The notes under the pieces were generated by a model. That model saw nothing but the letters and a program-made list of their open reading frames with translations. It was not told the origin of the DNA and searched no databases. DNA of 38,411 bases from Methanoregula sp. (lineage in GTDB: Archaea > Halobacteriota > Methanomicrobia > Methanomicrobiales > Methanospirillaceae), in the NCBI GenBank assembly GCA_022711635.1, contig JAKLEQ010000004.1, positions 1 through 38,411 on the forward strand, given 5' to 3'. Positions 1-8,141 of this stretch are shown here, one piece after another. A program made the position numbers and the translations under genes. Position 1 is the stretch's first letter; every line of letters begins with the position of its first letter.

Positions 1-136
1 CGATCATGGGCGGGTTCCCGTTGACCCGGGAGCACCAGCCCACTGCCATGAAATTGTTTTTTCCCTTCACCCGGGTCCCCATAAGGACGACCGGCATGGG
101 AATGAAGAAGTTGTTGCCAATCGGTTGTTTTTCCAT
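1..136 (-). CDS. Flavin reductase-like FMN-binding protein, partial (N-terminus only)
   Basis: The minus strand reads from an ATG at 136 off the left edge, giving 45 residues that begin MEKQPIGNNFFIPMPVVLMG and continue with a VGWCSRVNGNPPM-like stretch. This resembles the N-terminus of the flavoredoxin/flavin reductase-like split-barrel family, which binds FMN and moves electrons from NAD(P)H or iron-sulfur partners. A GGAG-type ribosome site lies upstream, with a TATA-like stretch at 181-191. The gene is divergent from an HxlR regulator, a common arrangement for redox genes under HxlR control. The family call rests on a short fragment. Confidence 0.65.
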   Translation of the reverse strand, partial: MEKQPIGNNFFIPMPVVLMGTRVKGKNNFMAVGWCSRVNGNPPMI

Positions 137-180
137 ACGTATCTCACGCTCCGCAACCTGCGGTCGTTCCGGTTCAGAAA

Positions 181-292
181 GCCATATACAGACGAAATAC
201 ATACTATTCTTCTGTAAGGGTAATCTGAACCATTGGTCTAAAATGTGCCTTAACAGAATATATATGGGATACAGGTAATTCTGAAATATAGT
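181..292. promoter_or_regulatory. Divergent promoter region with an 11-12 base direct repeat
   Basis: Between the flavin reductase and hxlR starts lie TATA-like stretches for each direction (181-191 for minus, about 255-265 for plus). GGTAATCTGAA at 219-229 recurs as GGTAATTCTGAA at 274-285. HxlR-type regulators are known to bind direct repeats near their own promoter, so these are candidate operator copies. The sites are seen in the sequence; the binding role is inferred. Confidence 0.4.
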
Positions 293-310
293 TTCATTGA
301 GGAAACCACT

Positions 311-694
311 ATGTTCAGGAGAAACGGGAAAAACTACCACTGCCCGGTCGAGGCGGCGCTGGATGTCATCGGCGGGAAATGGAAGCCCCTCATCCTCTGG
401 GCCCTGGGGGACGAGGTGATGCGGTTCTCGGCCCTGCAGAAGGCATTGCCGAGGGTGAACGCCAAGATGCTCACGAAACAGCTGCGCGAGCTCGAGGAGG
501 ACGGGGTCATATCGCGGAAGGTCTACCCGGAGGTCCCGCCCCGGGTGGAGTACACAATCACCGAATTCGGCAGGACGCTCATCCCGATTCTCCATGCTCT
601 CTGTGACTGGGGGGCGGAATACCTCGGGGTAAATGGAGAGGCCGGGCAATGCACGACCAGGAAGTCAAAAAAGAGAGAGAAGGGCAACGCCTGA
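311..694 (+). CDS. HxlR-family winged-helix transcriptional regulator
   Basis: This 127-residue protein has the HxlR layout: a Cys near the N-terminus (NYHCPVEAALDVIGGKW), the typical GGKWKPLILWAL helix, a helix-turn-helix with LPRVNAKMLTKQLRELEEDG, and the wing VYPEVPPRVEYTITEFG. HxlR proteins are dimeric DNA-binding sensors of aldehydes, redox state or other small molecules. The Cys in the HCP-like motif could make it redox-sensitive (inference). A GAGG ribosome site lies 9 bases before the ATG. It is divergent from a flavin reductase, its likely target, and its stop overlaps the start of the following acetyltransferase. Confidence 0.9.
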   Translation: MFRRNGKNYHCPVEAALDVIGGKWKPLILWALGDEVMRFSALQKALPRVNAKMLTKQLRELEEDGVISRKVYPEVPPRVEYTITEFGRTLIPILHALCDWGAEYLGVNGEAGQCTTRKSKKREKGNA

Positions 695-1188
695 TGTCTC
701 CTGATTCTGTACCAGACCTTGTATTCCGGTCAGCAGATATTTCTGAGATCGATCTGGTCCGGCCGCTCTGGGAACAGCTCAACAACCATCACCGTACCAA
801 TGCCCGGGCGTTCCGGGATCTCTACCGCCAGTGGTCGTTCGAGGACCGGAAAGTGTATTTTTCCCAGGTCGCTGCAGCCGGAGCTCTCCGGATCGAGCTT
901 GCATATGATTCCCTATCCTGCCGGTATATCGGATACTGCGTAAGCTCGCTCTCACCGGAAAAAAACGGAGAGATCGAATCCATCTTCGTTGAGCACCCGT
1001 TCCGGCAACGGGGCATTGGCACAACTCTCCTGAAGCAGGCACTTGCATGGCTGGATGCAAACGCCTCGATCCGCAACCGGGTCTCGGTCGCCGACGGGAA
1101 CGAAGATGCGTTCCCCTTTTATCGTGAATTCGGATTTTTTCCCAGGATGACGGTCCTCGAACAGAAAAACGCATACCCCCGGAAATAA
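694..1188 (+). CDS. GNAT-family N-acetyltransferase
   Basis: A 164-residue GNAT-fold enzyme that would transfer an acetyl group from acetyl-CoA to an amine substrate I cannot name. The acetyl-CoA loop is visible as FRQRGIGTTLLKQAL (the Q/RxxGxG/A motif), preceded by the beta strand GEIESIFVEHP and followed by the C-terminal VADGNEDAFPFYREFGFFP, where the conserved Tyr sits. I chose the ATG at 694 because it overlaps the hxlR stop (TGATG) and has an AGAGAGAAGGG stretch upstream. An in-frame ATG at 649 lies inside hxlR. It is probably co-transcribed with hxlR. Confidence 0.85.
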   Translation: MSPDSVPDLVFRSADISEIDLVRPLWEQLNNHHRTNARAFRDLYRQWSFEDRKVYFSQVAAAGALRIELAYDSLSCRYIGYCVSSLSPEKNGEIESIFVEHPFRQRGIGTTLLKQALAWLDANASIRNRVSVADGNEDAFPFYREFGFFPRMTVLEQKNAYPRK

Positions 1189-1481
1189 ATCCAAAAAGTT
1201 AAATATATTTGTAAAGCATCGTTTACCTATCGGGGATAACCGACGGATATCCTGCATGGACACTCTTTCCGGTAACAAAATAACCTGTGAATTTCAATCA
1301 TTCTCCTCTTTTTTCCCTTCAGAAAACCGGAAGAGGTCCGGCATTCATCCGTCCTGTCTTCGGAAAAGATCGTTATAGAGGGGCGACCCGTAATGAATGA
1401 TCAATTTTTGTTTACCGGATTTATCCGTCCGGCTATCGCATCATCATCTGACAGATCCTGCAGGCAGTGCCGGGGGGATAC
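1189..1481. other. Intergenic region with promoter-like elements
   Basis: I see no gene here. An AT-rich block at about 1198-1210 is followed by the inverted repeat GTAAA-6-TTTAC at 1211-1226. A T-run at 1309-1314 could end transcription of the acetyltransferase. A CGGAT-TT-ATCCG inverted repeat at 1416-1427 contains a TATA-like TTTATC, at a distance suited to start a short leader with a G-rich ribosome site before the decarboxylase ATG at 1482. Overlap of a dyad with the TATA box suggests an operator (inference). Confidence 0.45.
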
Positions 1482-3791
1482 ATGAACCCGGAAGAACAAT
1501 TGACCGTCGGCATCATCGACGATGTCCACAAGACCGAGACCCCGCCGGGACGGGCCATCCGCCGGATCATCGATGGACTCAAAGCCTATAACATCCGTGT
1601 CGGCGATGCCGCATCACCCGGTGATGCCCGTGCGGCATACGCAATGCTTCCGGAACTCGACTGCATCCTCATCAACTGGAACCTCGGCGGGGATACCGCA
1701 CAGAAGCACAAGGACACGGCAAACCTCATTCACGACCTCCGGAAGGTCAACGAGACCATCCCGGTATTCCTGATGGCCGAACCGCCCAAGGAGTCCCCCT
1801 CCGCCCTGCCGATCGATCTCGTAAAAGAGGTCAGCGAGTATATCTGGGTGATGGAAGACACGCCGGAGTTCATCGCCGGCAGGATCATCGCTGCAGCGAG
1901 GCGGTACCGGCAGAAGCTCCTCCCCCCGTTCTTCGGCGAGCTGGTCCGGTTCTCCCGGGACTTCGAGTACTCGTGGCATACACCCGGCCACGCGGGAGGG
2001 ACCGCCTTCAGGAAATCCCCCGCAGGGCGGGCATTTCACCGGTTCTTCGGGGAGCAGCTCTTCCGTTCGGATCTCTCCATCTCGGTCGGCGAGCTGGGTT
2101 CGCTCCTCGACCATTCCGGACCTGTCGGGGAGGCCGAGCGGTACGCGGCCAAGGTCTTTGGCGCGGACATGACCTACTTCGTGACGAACGGGACATCCAC
2201 AGCAAATAAGATCGTCTTTTTCGGACGGGTGACAAAGGACGATATTGTCCTCGTGGACCGGAACTGCCACAAGTCGGCAGAACACGCGCTGACAATGACC
2301 CATTCCGTTGCGGTCTACCTCATCCCAACCCGGAACCGGTACGGTATCATCGGGCCGATCCCCCCGACTGAACTGGCAAAGAAGGCCGTCCGGGCGAAGA
2401 TCGCCGCTTGCCCGCTCGCGAAGGGGCTGCCCTCAAAAACCCCGGTCCATGCCATCGTAACAAATTCGACGTATGACGGGCTCTGTTACCATGCGACCGA
2501 GGTCGAGGACCTGCTCGGTGAGAGCGTGGATTCGATCCACTTCGATGAGGCCTGGTATGGGTACGCACGGTTCAACCCGCTCTACCGGGAACGGTTTGCG
2601 ATGCGTGACGGGGCGAAAGATGCCAAAGGCGCCACAGTCTTTGCGACCCAGTCCACGCACAAGCTGCTCGCGGCGCTCTCCCAGGCTTCCATGATCCATG
2701 TCCGGAACGGGCGGGTCCCCATCGAGCACGGCCGGTTCAACGAGGGATTCATGATGCACAGCTCGACCTCCCCGCTCTATACCATCATCGCATCGCTTGA
2801 CGTCTCCTCCAAGATGATGGACGGGGCATGGGGGCGGGTGCTCACGACTGAGAGTATCGACGAGGCGATCCGGTTCCGGCGGACGATGGCCCGGATCGGA
2901 CGCGATATCGCGGAGAAGTCAAAGGGGAAGGACTGGTGGTTCCCCATGTGGCAGCCGGAAACGATTGTCGATCCCCACACGAAGAAGCGGATCCCGTTCG
3001 CCGATGCACACATCGATGTACTCCGGAGCACGCCTTCCTGCTGGGTCCTGCATCCCGGCGAGAAATGGCACGGGTTTTCGAGCCTCCCCGACAACTACTG
3101 CATGCTCGATCCCATCAAAGTGACCGTGCTGATGCCGGGCGTCAATGACGACGGATCGCTCGCAAAATCCGGGATCCCTGCCGCGGTGGTCGTCAAGTTC
3201 CTCGATACCCGCGGGATCGTCAACGAGAAGTCCGGGGATTACTCTATCCTCTTCCTCTTCTCGATGGGCATCACCAAGGGGAAGTGGGGGACGCTGATCA
3301 CCGAACTCTTCGAATTCAAGCGTCTCTACGACGAAGGAGCCCCGCTTGAAGAGGTCTTTTCGGATCTCACGGCTGCTTACCCGGACCGGTATGCCGGCAT
3401 GACGCTGAAGGCACTCGCTGACGAGATGCATGCCTTCAAGAAGGAGCACCGGATGTGCGCACTCCTTCAGGAGGCGTTCTCGGTGCTCCCCGACCCCGAC
3501 CTTACCTATGCCGGGGCTTTCACATGCCTCGTCCGCGGGGAGGTCGAGCATATCCCGGTTGCAAAGGCAGCAGGCAGGACTGTTGCAACCGGCATTGTCC
3601 CGTATCCCCCGGGCATCCCCATTCTCACGCCGGGCGAGAAGACCGGAAAGCTCAAGGAACCCATCCTCCAGTACCTGCTCGTACTCCAGGAATTCGACAG
3701 AAGGTTCCCGGGGTTCACCCACGATATCCACGGGATTGAAGCTGAGAAAGGGGAATACAAGATGTACTGTGTTAAGGAGGCAAAGAGATGA
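1482..3791 (+). CDS. Orn/Lys/Arg decarboxylase, fold-type I PLP enzyme with N-terminal receiver-like domain
   Basis: This 769-residue protein matches the large bacterial basic amino acid decarboxylases (AdiA, CadA, SpeC/SpeF type). Residues 1-140 form the receiver-like wing domain (IIDD near 11-14). The catalytic domain shows SWHTPGHAGG (164-173), GTSTANK (237-243), His263, the PLP-binding Asp355 in HFDEAW and the Schiff-base lysine K394 in ATQSTHKLLAALSQAS. The C-terminal domain has VPYPPGIPILTPGE and PGFTHDIHG. The reaction is removal of the carboxyl of arginine, lysine or ornithine, consuming a proton; I cannot fix the substrate. A GTG at 1467 is possible, but the ATG at 1482 has a GGGGGG site at good spacing. 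Its stop overlaps the antiporter start. Confidence 0.92.
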   Translation: MNPEEQLTVGIIDDVHKTETPPGRAIRRIIDGLKAYNIRVGDAASPGDARAAYAMLPELDCILINWNLGGDTAQKHKDTANLIHDLRKVNETIPVFLMAEPPKESPSALPIDLVKEVSEYIWVMEDTPEFIAGRIIAAARRYRQKLLPPFFGELVRFSRDFEYSWHTPGHAGGTAFRKSPAGRAFHRFFGEQLFRSDLSISVGELGSLLDHSGPVGEAERYAAKVFGADMTYFVTNGTSTANKIVFFGRVTKDDIVLVDRNCHKSAEHALTMTHSVAVYLIPTRNRYGIIGPIPPTELAKKAVRAKIAACPLAKGLPSKTPVHAIVTNSTYDGLCYHATEVEDLLGESVDSIHFDEAWYGYARFNPLYRERFAMRDGAKDAKGATVFATQSTHKLLAALSQASMIHVRNGRVPIEHGRFNEGFMMHSSTSPLYTIIASLDVSSKMMDGAWGRVLTTESIDEAIRFRRTMARIGRDIAEKSKGKDWWFPMWQPETIVDPHTKKRIPFADAHIDVLRSTPSCWVLHPGEKWHGFSSLPDNYCMLDPIKVTVLMPGVNDDGSLAKSGIPAAVVVKFLDTRGIVNEKSGDYSILFLFSMGITKGKWGTLITELFEFKRLYDEGAPLEEVFSDLTAAYPDRYAGMTLKALADEMHAFKKEHRMCALLQEAFSVLPDPDLTYAGAFTCLVRGEVEHIPVAKAAGRTVATGIVPYPPGIPILTPGEKTGKLKEPILQYLLVLQEFDRRFPGFTHDIHGIEAEKGEYKMYCVKEAKR

Positions 3792-5215
3792 GCGATACAG
3801 CAACAGCGGCGGATGCCCAGGCAAAGAAGAAGTTCCTTGGGGTCTTTGCGCTGGTCATGATCAACGTCGCGGCGGTCCTGTCGATCAGGAACTTCCCGTC
3901 GATGGCAGAATACGGGTGGTCAAGCATCGGCTGGTATATCATCGGGACGATCCTCTTCTTAATCCCGATCTCCCTCGCGGGAGCAGAACTTGCGACCGGC
4001 TGGCCGGAAGGAGGGGGTATCTACGCGTGGGTGAAGGCCGCTTTCGGGGACAAGGGCGGGTTCACCGCACTCTTCTGCGAATGGTCCAATAACCTTGTCT
4101 GGTTCCCGACCGTGCTCTCGTTCATCGCCTCGACGCTTGCATTTGCGTTGACGCCTGACCTTGCCGGTAACTCCCTGTACATGTTCTCTGTTATGATGAT
4201 TGCCTTCTGGGGGACGACGCTCATTGCCTACTTCGGGTCGGAGATCTCCACGAAATTCAGCAATATCGGCGTCATTCTCGGCAGTATCATCCCGGCGATC
4301 CTCATCATCCTCCTCGGGATCTGGTGGCTCGTCTCGGGTGCGGCCCTGGTCATCCCCGCGTTCACCCCGGACGCGATCCTCCCGGAGATCAATCTCGATA
4401 CCCTGCCCTTCTTCTCCACCATCATCCTGCTCTTTGCCGGCATGGAGATGGCAGGGTTCCATGCCCTCGAGACCCGAAATCCGCAGAAGGATTACCCGGT
4501 GGCAATGGCTATCTCGGCAGTCATCATCTTCCTGTGCACGGTCTTTGCGACGCTTGCAATCGCGTTCGTGATCCCGGCAAGCGAGCTGAACCTTGCATCC
4601 GGGGTTATGCAGGCCATCCAGTACTTCTTCAATGCGGCAGGGCTCGGGGCGTTCGTCGGTCCGATGGCGCTCCTCGTGACAATCGGCGGGGTCGTCTCGC
4701 TCGCTGCATGGCTGATCGGCCCGGCGCAGGGTCTCGGCGTTGTTGCCGAGGAAGGGAACATGCCCCCGATCTTCGACCGGACCAACAAGTACGGTGCGCC
4801 GGTCGCAATCCTCGTCATCCAGGCGCTCATCGGTTCCGTCATCTCGCTCCTGTACGTCTTCCTCCCGTCGGTCAACCAGGCCTACTGGATCCTGTCGGCG
4901 ATGACCACCGAGCTGCTCTGCATCGTCTACTTCTTCGTCTTTGCCGCACTCATCAAGCTTCGGTACAGCAGGCCGGAAGTTCCCCGGCCCTTTACCATCC
5001 CCGGCGGGATGGCGGGAGTCTGGATTGTCGGCGGACTGGGGCTCTTTGGTGTCGTGTTCGCATTCTTTGTCGGCCTGATGCCCCCCTCGTTCTTTACCAA
5101 CGCCCCGGTCTACATCGGGTCGGTCCTTCTCGGCACCTTCCTGCTCGCGGTGCCGCCGATGATCTTCTTAAAATTCAAAAAACCGTCATGGGGAAAGGGA
5201 AACACCCCCCGGTAA
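3788..5215 (+). CDS. APC-superfamily amino acid permease/antiporter (GadC/AdiC-like)
   Basis: A 475-residue membrane protein with about 12 hydrophobic segments. The first helix holds FALVMINVAAVLSIRNFP, and the APC signature GWPEGGGIYAWVKAAFG follows helix 2. These fit the glutamate:GABA antiporter subgroup of the APC superfamily. Its ATG overlaps the decarboxylase stop (ATGA), so translation is probably coupled. The pair most simply works as substrate uptake in exchange for the decarboxylated amine, which would consume internal protons (inference from known bacterial pairs). The substrate cannot be told from sequence alone. Confidence 0.88.
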   Translation: MSDTATAADAQAKKKFLGVFALVMINVAAVLSIRNFPSMAEYGWSSIGWYIIGTILFLIPISLAGAELATGWPEGGGIYAWVKAAFGDKGGFTALFCEWSNNLVWFPTVLSFIASTLAFALTPDLAGNSLYMFSVMMIAFWGTTLIAYFGSEISTKFSNIGVILGSIIPAILIILLGIWWLVSGAALVIPAFTPDAILPEINLDTLPFFSTIILLFAGMEMAGFHALETRNPQKDYPVAMAISAVIIFLCTVFATLAIAFVIPASELNLASGVMQAIQYFFNAAGLGAFVGPMALLVTIGGVVSLAAWLIGPAQGLGVVAEEGNMPPIFDRTNKYGAPVAILVIQALIGSVISLLYVFLPSVNQAYWILSAMTTELLCIVYFFVFAALIKLRYSRPEVPRPFTIPGGMAGVWIVGGLGLFGVVFAFFVGLMPPSFFTNAPVYIGSVLLGTFLLAVPPMIFLKFKKPSWGKGNTPR

Positions 5216-5294
5216 CCCCCTCTTTTCGCGCTCCTGCTTGACTGGACTTGCAGGATTGAATATTCTTATCTCCTCCGGGACGGGAGGATGGTCT

Positions 5295-5831
5295 ATGAAC
5301 TGGATACCAGCACGGTATGTGCCAACCCTGATCTTCCTCTCGGCCCTACTGGTCATTCCCGCTTCCGGAGCCGTCTCTGCCGGCGACAGCGCCCCGGCTT
5401 TCTCTCCTTCCCCGTCGGCCCTGTCGCCTGGAACCCTCTTCCCCGTCCATGCAATCCTCATGACCCTTGGGTTCCTCTTTTTTCTTGCCGGCGCCCTGTT
5501 CCCCGCTCTCCGGAAAGGGAGACACGGGTGGCTTTTCCACCACCAGATCCTGGCGTCGGCAGGAACAATTCTCTCGCTCTTTGCCTTCGCAGCAGCCTAC
5601 CTCATGGTCGGTTCTTTCGGCGGCCCCCACGTGCGGGTCCCGCATGCCTTCCTCGGTATTCTCGTCATCGCCCTGATCGTGGCGACGTTCCTCCTCGGGT
5701 TCTTCCGGACCCGGCTGAAGCCCTACACCCTTCAGGCGATTGCCGCTCACCGCTGGATGGGGAGGGTCCTGCTGCTCCTGATGGCACTTACGATCGTTTC
5801 GGGATTGTTCACTGCCGGTCTCATTGGATAA
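5295..5831 (+). CDS. Cytochrome b561-like membrane protein
   Basis: This 178-residue protein starts with a signal or anchor segment (VPTLIFLSALLVIPASGAVS), followed by a Pro/Ser-rich stretch and four to five transmembrane helices. Histidines lie at helix ends: FPVHAILMTLGF, WLFHHQILAS, RVPHAFLGILV and AAHRWMGRVL. That pattern matches the di-haem b561 core, which moves electrons across membranes. The ATG at 5295 has a GGGAGG site 7 bases upstream; a longer frame open from 5238 has no such site. A TATA-like GAATATTC lies near 5257. Haem binding is inferred from the His pattern, and the redox partner is unknown. Confidence 0.7.
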   Translation: MNWIPARYVPTLIFLSALLVIPASGAVSAGDSAPAFSPSPSALSPGTLFPVHAILMTLGFLFFLAGALFPALRKGRHGWLFHHQILASAGTILSLFAFAAAYLMVGSFGGPHVRVPHAFLGILVIALIVATFLLGFFRTRLKPYTLQAIAAHRWMGRVLLLLMALTIVSGLFTAGLIG

Positions 5832-5941
5832 TCGTTCTTCCAAACGGGCTTGCGGATCGAATCCTCTCAGGCAGGGGGAGAGCCCGCAATCCCTGCGAAA
5901 AATTGCGCACCCTTATTTCCCGAACCTGCGAACCTCTGGTC

Positions 5942-6658
5942 ATGGATCCGATACTGACCGCGATTCGCAGGGAACTGACAAACCATGCCGATCCCGCGCT
6001 ACGGCAGACCTCGCAACGCTTCTTCAAGGAGGCGATCACCTGTTACGGTATGAAGACGGCGACCGTAATCGGGATCGCAAAAAAGTACTGGAAAGAGATA
6101 AAAGACCGGCCAAAGGCGGAGATCTTCGCACTCTGCGAGGAACTCTACACATCGGGATTTCTGGAGGAGTCGTTCATCGTCTCCGAATGGGCTCACAAGC
6201 TCTCCGGGAAGTACGAGCGGGAGGATCTCGCGGTATTCCGGCACTGGATTGACACGTATATCACCAACTGGGCATCCTGCGACGGGTTCTGTAACCATAC
6301 GATAGGCGACTTCATCGAACAGTACCCGGAATACATCGAAGAGCTCAAGCGCTGGACGAAGTCAGATAACCGGTGGATGCGGCGGGCAGCCGCTGTCTCG
6401 CTGATCGTCCCTGCCAAGCACGGGAAATTCCTCGAAGAGTCGATCGCGATCGCTGACCTGCTCCTGATGGACAGCGACGATATGGTGCAGAAAGGGTACG
6501 GGTGGCTTCTCAAGGAGGCGAGCCGGAAGCACACGGATGATGTCTTCCGGTATGTCCAAAAGAACAAAAAGGTCATGCCCCGCACGGCGCTCCGGTACGC
6601 AATCGAGCTGATGCCAAAAGACCTCAAGGCAGAGGCAATGAAGAAGGACTGGAAGTAA
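5942..6658 (+). CDS. AlkD-like DNA alkylation repair protein
   Basis: A 238-residue all-helical HEAT-like protein, equal in size to bacterial AlkD, a glycosylase that removes bulky or cationic N3- and N7-alkyl purines. W110 and D114 (NWASCDGFC) correspond to the conserved Trp-x3-Asp of the AlkD active cleft, and NRWMRRAAAVSLI carries the Trp-x-x-Arg of the following repeat. The GMKTATVIGIAKKYW region fits the N-terminal repeat. The frame is open far upstream (from 5288), but that part overlaps the b561 gene in another frame, so the ATG at 5942 is the sensible start. No clear ribosome site precedes it. Confidence 0.85.
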   Translation: MDPILTAIRRELTNHADPALRQTSQRFFKEAITCYGMKTATVIGIAKKYWKEIKDRPKAEIFALCEELYTSGFLEESFIVSEWAHKLSGKYEREDLAVFRHWIDTYITNWASCDGFCNHTIGDFIEQYPEYIEELKRWTKSDNRWMRRAAAVSLIVPAKHGKFLEESIAIADLLLMDSDDMVQKGYGWLLKEASRKHTDDVFRYVQKNKKVMPRTALRYAIELMPKDLKAEAMKKDWK

Positions 6659-6791
6659 ATTTTCTTTGGAGGCGACAGGTCTCTTCTCCCCGTCCTTTTT
6701 TCAGACCTTTCCCCACAACGTAACCTTCGGGTTCAATCACGCTACCCCTGTCACCGGATTAATTGATATCGGGAAGTGGCAGAGCACTTCT

Positions 6792-8084
6792 GTGGATAGT
6801 TCCGGGCATGCCCTTGTCGGGAAAGACGAAAAAGGCAACGCCACATTGCGTCCTGCACGTGCCGTATCAGACACCGGGGTACGGTCACATTGTATCATCA
6901 CCGTTGCGCTTCTGGTCGCACTCCTCCTCCTTTTTGCGCCAGTCACAGCCGTTCCCGGGACTGCTGATTCCGCCATTCCGGCGATTGATGGTATCGCCAT
7001 CTTCCCTTCGGATCACATCTGGAACGTTCCTGTCGATACACTCCCGGTGGATGACCGTTCCGCCGATTACGTCTCCCGGATCGGGACCACGCGGTACCTC
7101 CACCCGGACTTCGGTTCCGGTCTCTGGGAGGGCCGGCCGATCGGGATCCCGTTCAATATCGTGGATAGTTCGGTAATAAAACAGGCCGTATCCTTTGATT
7201 ACGGTGACGAGAGCGATTACGGCCCGTACCCGATACCATCGAATCCCCTGATCGAGGGCGGATCCGGCAGTGACGGGGACCGTCACCTCCTGATCATCCA
7301 TAAGGATGAGCACGTGCTGTACGAACTGTACGCCGCCGGACAGCAGTCTGACGGGTCGTGGCATGCAGGTTCCGGAGCGATCTTTGGCCTGAACGGGTAC
7401 AGCCTCCGGCCGGATGGCTGGACCTCGGCGGACGCTGCCGGGCTCGCGATCCTCCCCGGTCTCGTCCGGTACGAGGAGGTAGCAGCCGGGGAGATCACGC
7501 ACGCGGTCCGGTTCACGGCGCCAAAAACCCGGAGGGCATACGTCTGGCCGGCGCGGCACTATGCATCCAGTATCACAGATGCATCCTATCCCCCGATGGG
7601 GCAGCGGTTCCGGCTGAAGTCTTCGTTCGATACCTCCGGGTACCCGAAGCAGGCAAGGATTGTCCTCGAGGCTCTCAAGAAGTACGGAATGATCCTGTCC
7701 GACAATGGAGCAGCATGGTATATCTCCGGCGCACCGGACGACCGTTGGGACAACGATGACCTCCATACGCTACAGAATGTGAAAGGCTCGGATTTCGAGG
7801 CTGTCGATGTCTCCTCCCTCATAATCGACCCGGCCTCCGGTCAGGCTCAGGTTTTGCAAAGGAGACCGGATGGTGTCCCGGGCACACCGTCATTCCCGAC
7901 GGATAGCGGGAAAGGGAACAGCACGATACATACCGGGAACCCGGCGGAGCCCGCTGATGGGGACGGCTTCCATTCCTTCCTGGACTTCCCTTTGTGGGGA
8001 AAAAGTATCCTCGCGTTCTTCGACCGCAACGGAGACGGCCGGGTTGACGGCAATGATCTCCTCCGGTTATTTTTCCCCGGGTGA
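6792..8084 (+). CDS. Secreted protein of unknown function with C-terminal EF-hand-like calcium loop
   Basis: A 430-residue protein with a hydrophobic export segment (IITVALLVALLLLFAPVTA) and a body starting IFPSDHIWNVPVDTLPVD and running through SGAIFGLNGYSLRPDGWTSA, VWPARHYASS and YPPMGQRFRLKSSF. I recall this as a conserved, uncharacterised extracellular family in bacteria and some archaea. After a low-complexity linker, the C-terminus holds DRNGDGRVDGNDLLRLF, a calcium-binding loop like half a dockerin repeat. The start is uncertain: a TTG at 6666, a GTG at 6792 and a TTG at 6846 are all in frame with no clear ribosome site. I took 6792 because a TATA-like ATTAATTGATAT lies at about 6757-6768. 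The TTG at 6846 would give a more usual signal peptide. Confidence 0.75.
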   Translation: MDSSGHALVGKDEKGNATLRPARAVSDTGVRSHCIITVALLVALLLLFAPVTAVPGTADSAIPAIDGIAIFPSDHIWNVPVDTLPVDDRSADYVSRIGTTRYLHPDFGSGLWEGRPIGIPFNIVDSSVIKQAVSFDYGDESDYGPYPIPSNPLIEGGSGSDGDRHLLIIHKDEHVLYELYAAGQQSDGSWHAGSGAIFGLNGYSLRPDGWTSADAAGLAILPGLVRYEEVAAGEITHAVRFTAPKTRRAYVWPARHYASSITDASYPPMGQRFRLKSSFDTSGYPKQARIVLEALKKYGMILSDNGAAWYISGAPDDRWDNDDLHTLQNVKGSDFEAVDVSSLIIDPASGQAQVLQRRPDGVPGTPSFPTDSGKGNSTIHTGNPAEPADGDGFHSFLDFPLWGKSILAFFDRNGDGRVDGNDLLRLFFPG

Positions 8085-8141
8085 ATGAACGCCGGAGGAG
8101 ACTCAATCCGGCTGGCTCAATCCGGTGAAATCCCATACTAT

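Noticed and set aside
1614-2303. Long minus-strand open frame opposite the decarboxylase
   Set aside because: It covers conserved decarboxylase motifs on the other strand and encodes no recognisable domain; long shadow frames are expected at this GC content.
2919-3824. 301-codon minus-strand frame
   Set aside because: Antisense to the C-terminal decarboxylase domain and the antiporter start; no motif and biased composition.
4324-5241. 305-codon plus-strand frame in the antiporter region
   Set aside because: Arg/Pro/His-rich out-of-frame reading of the permease gene.
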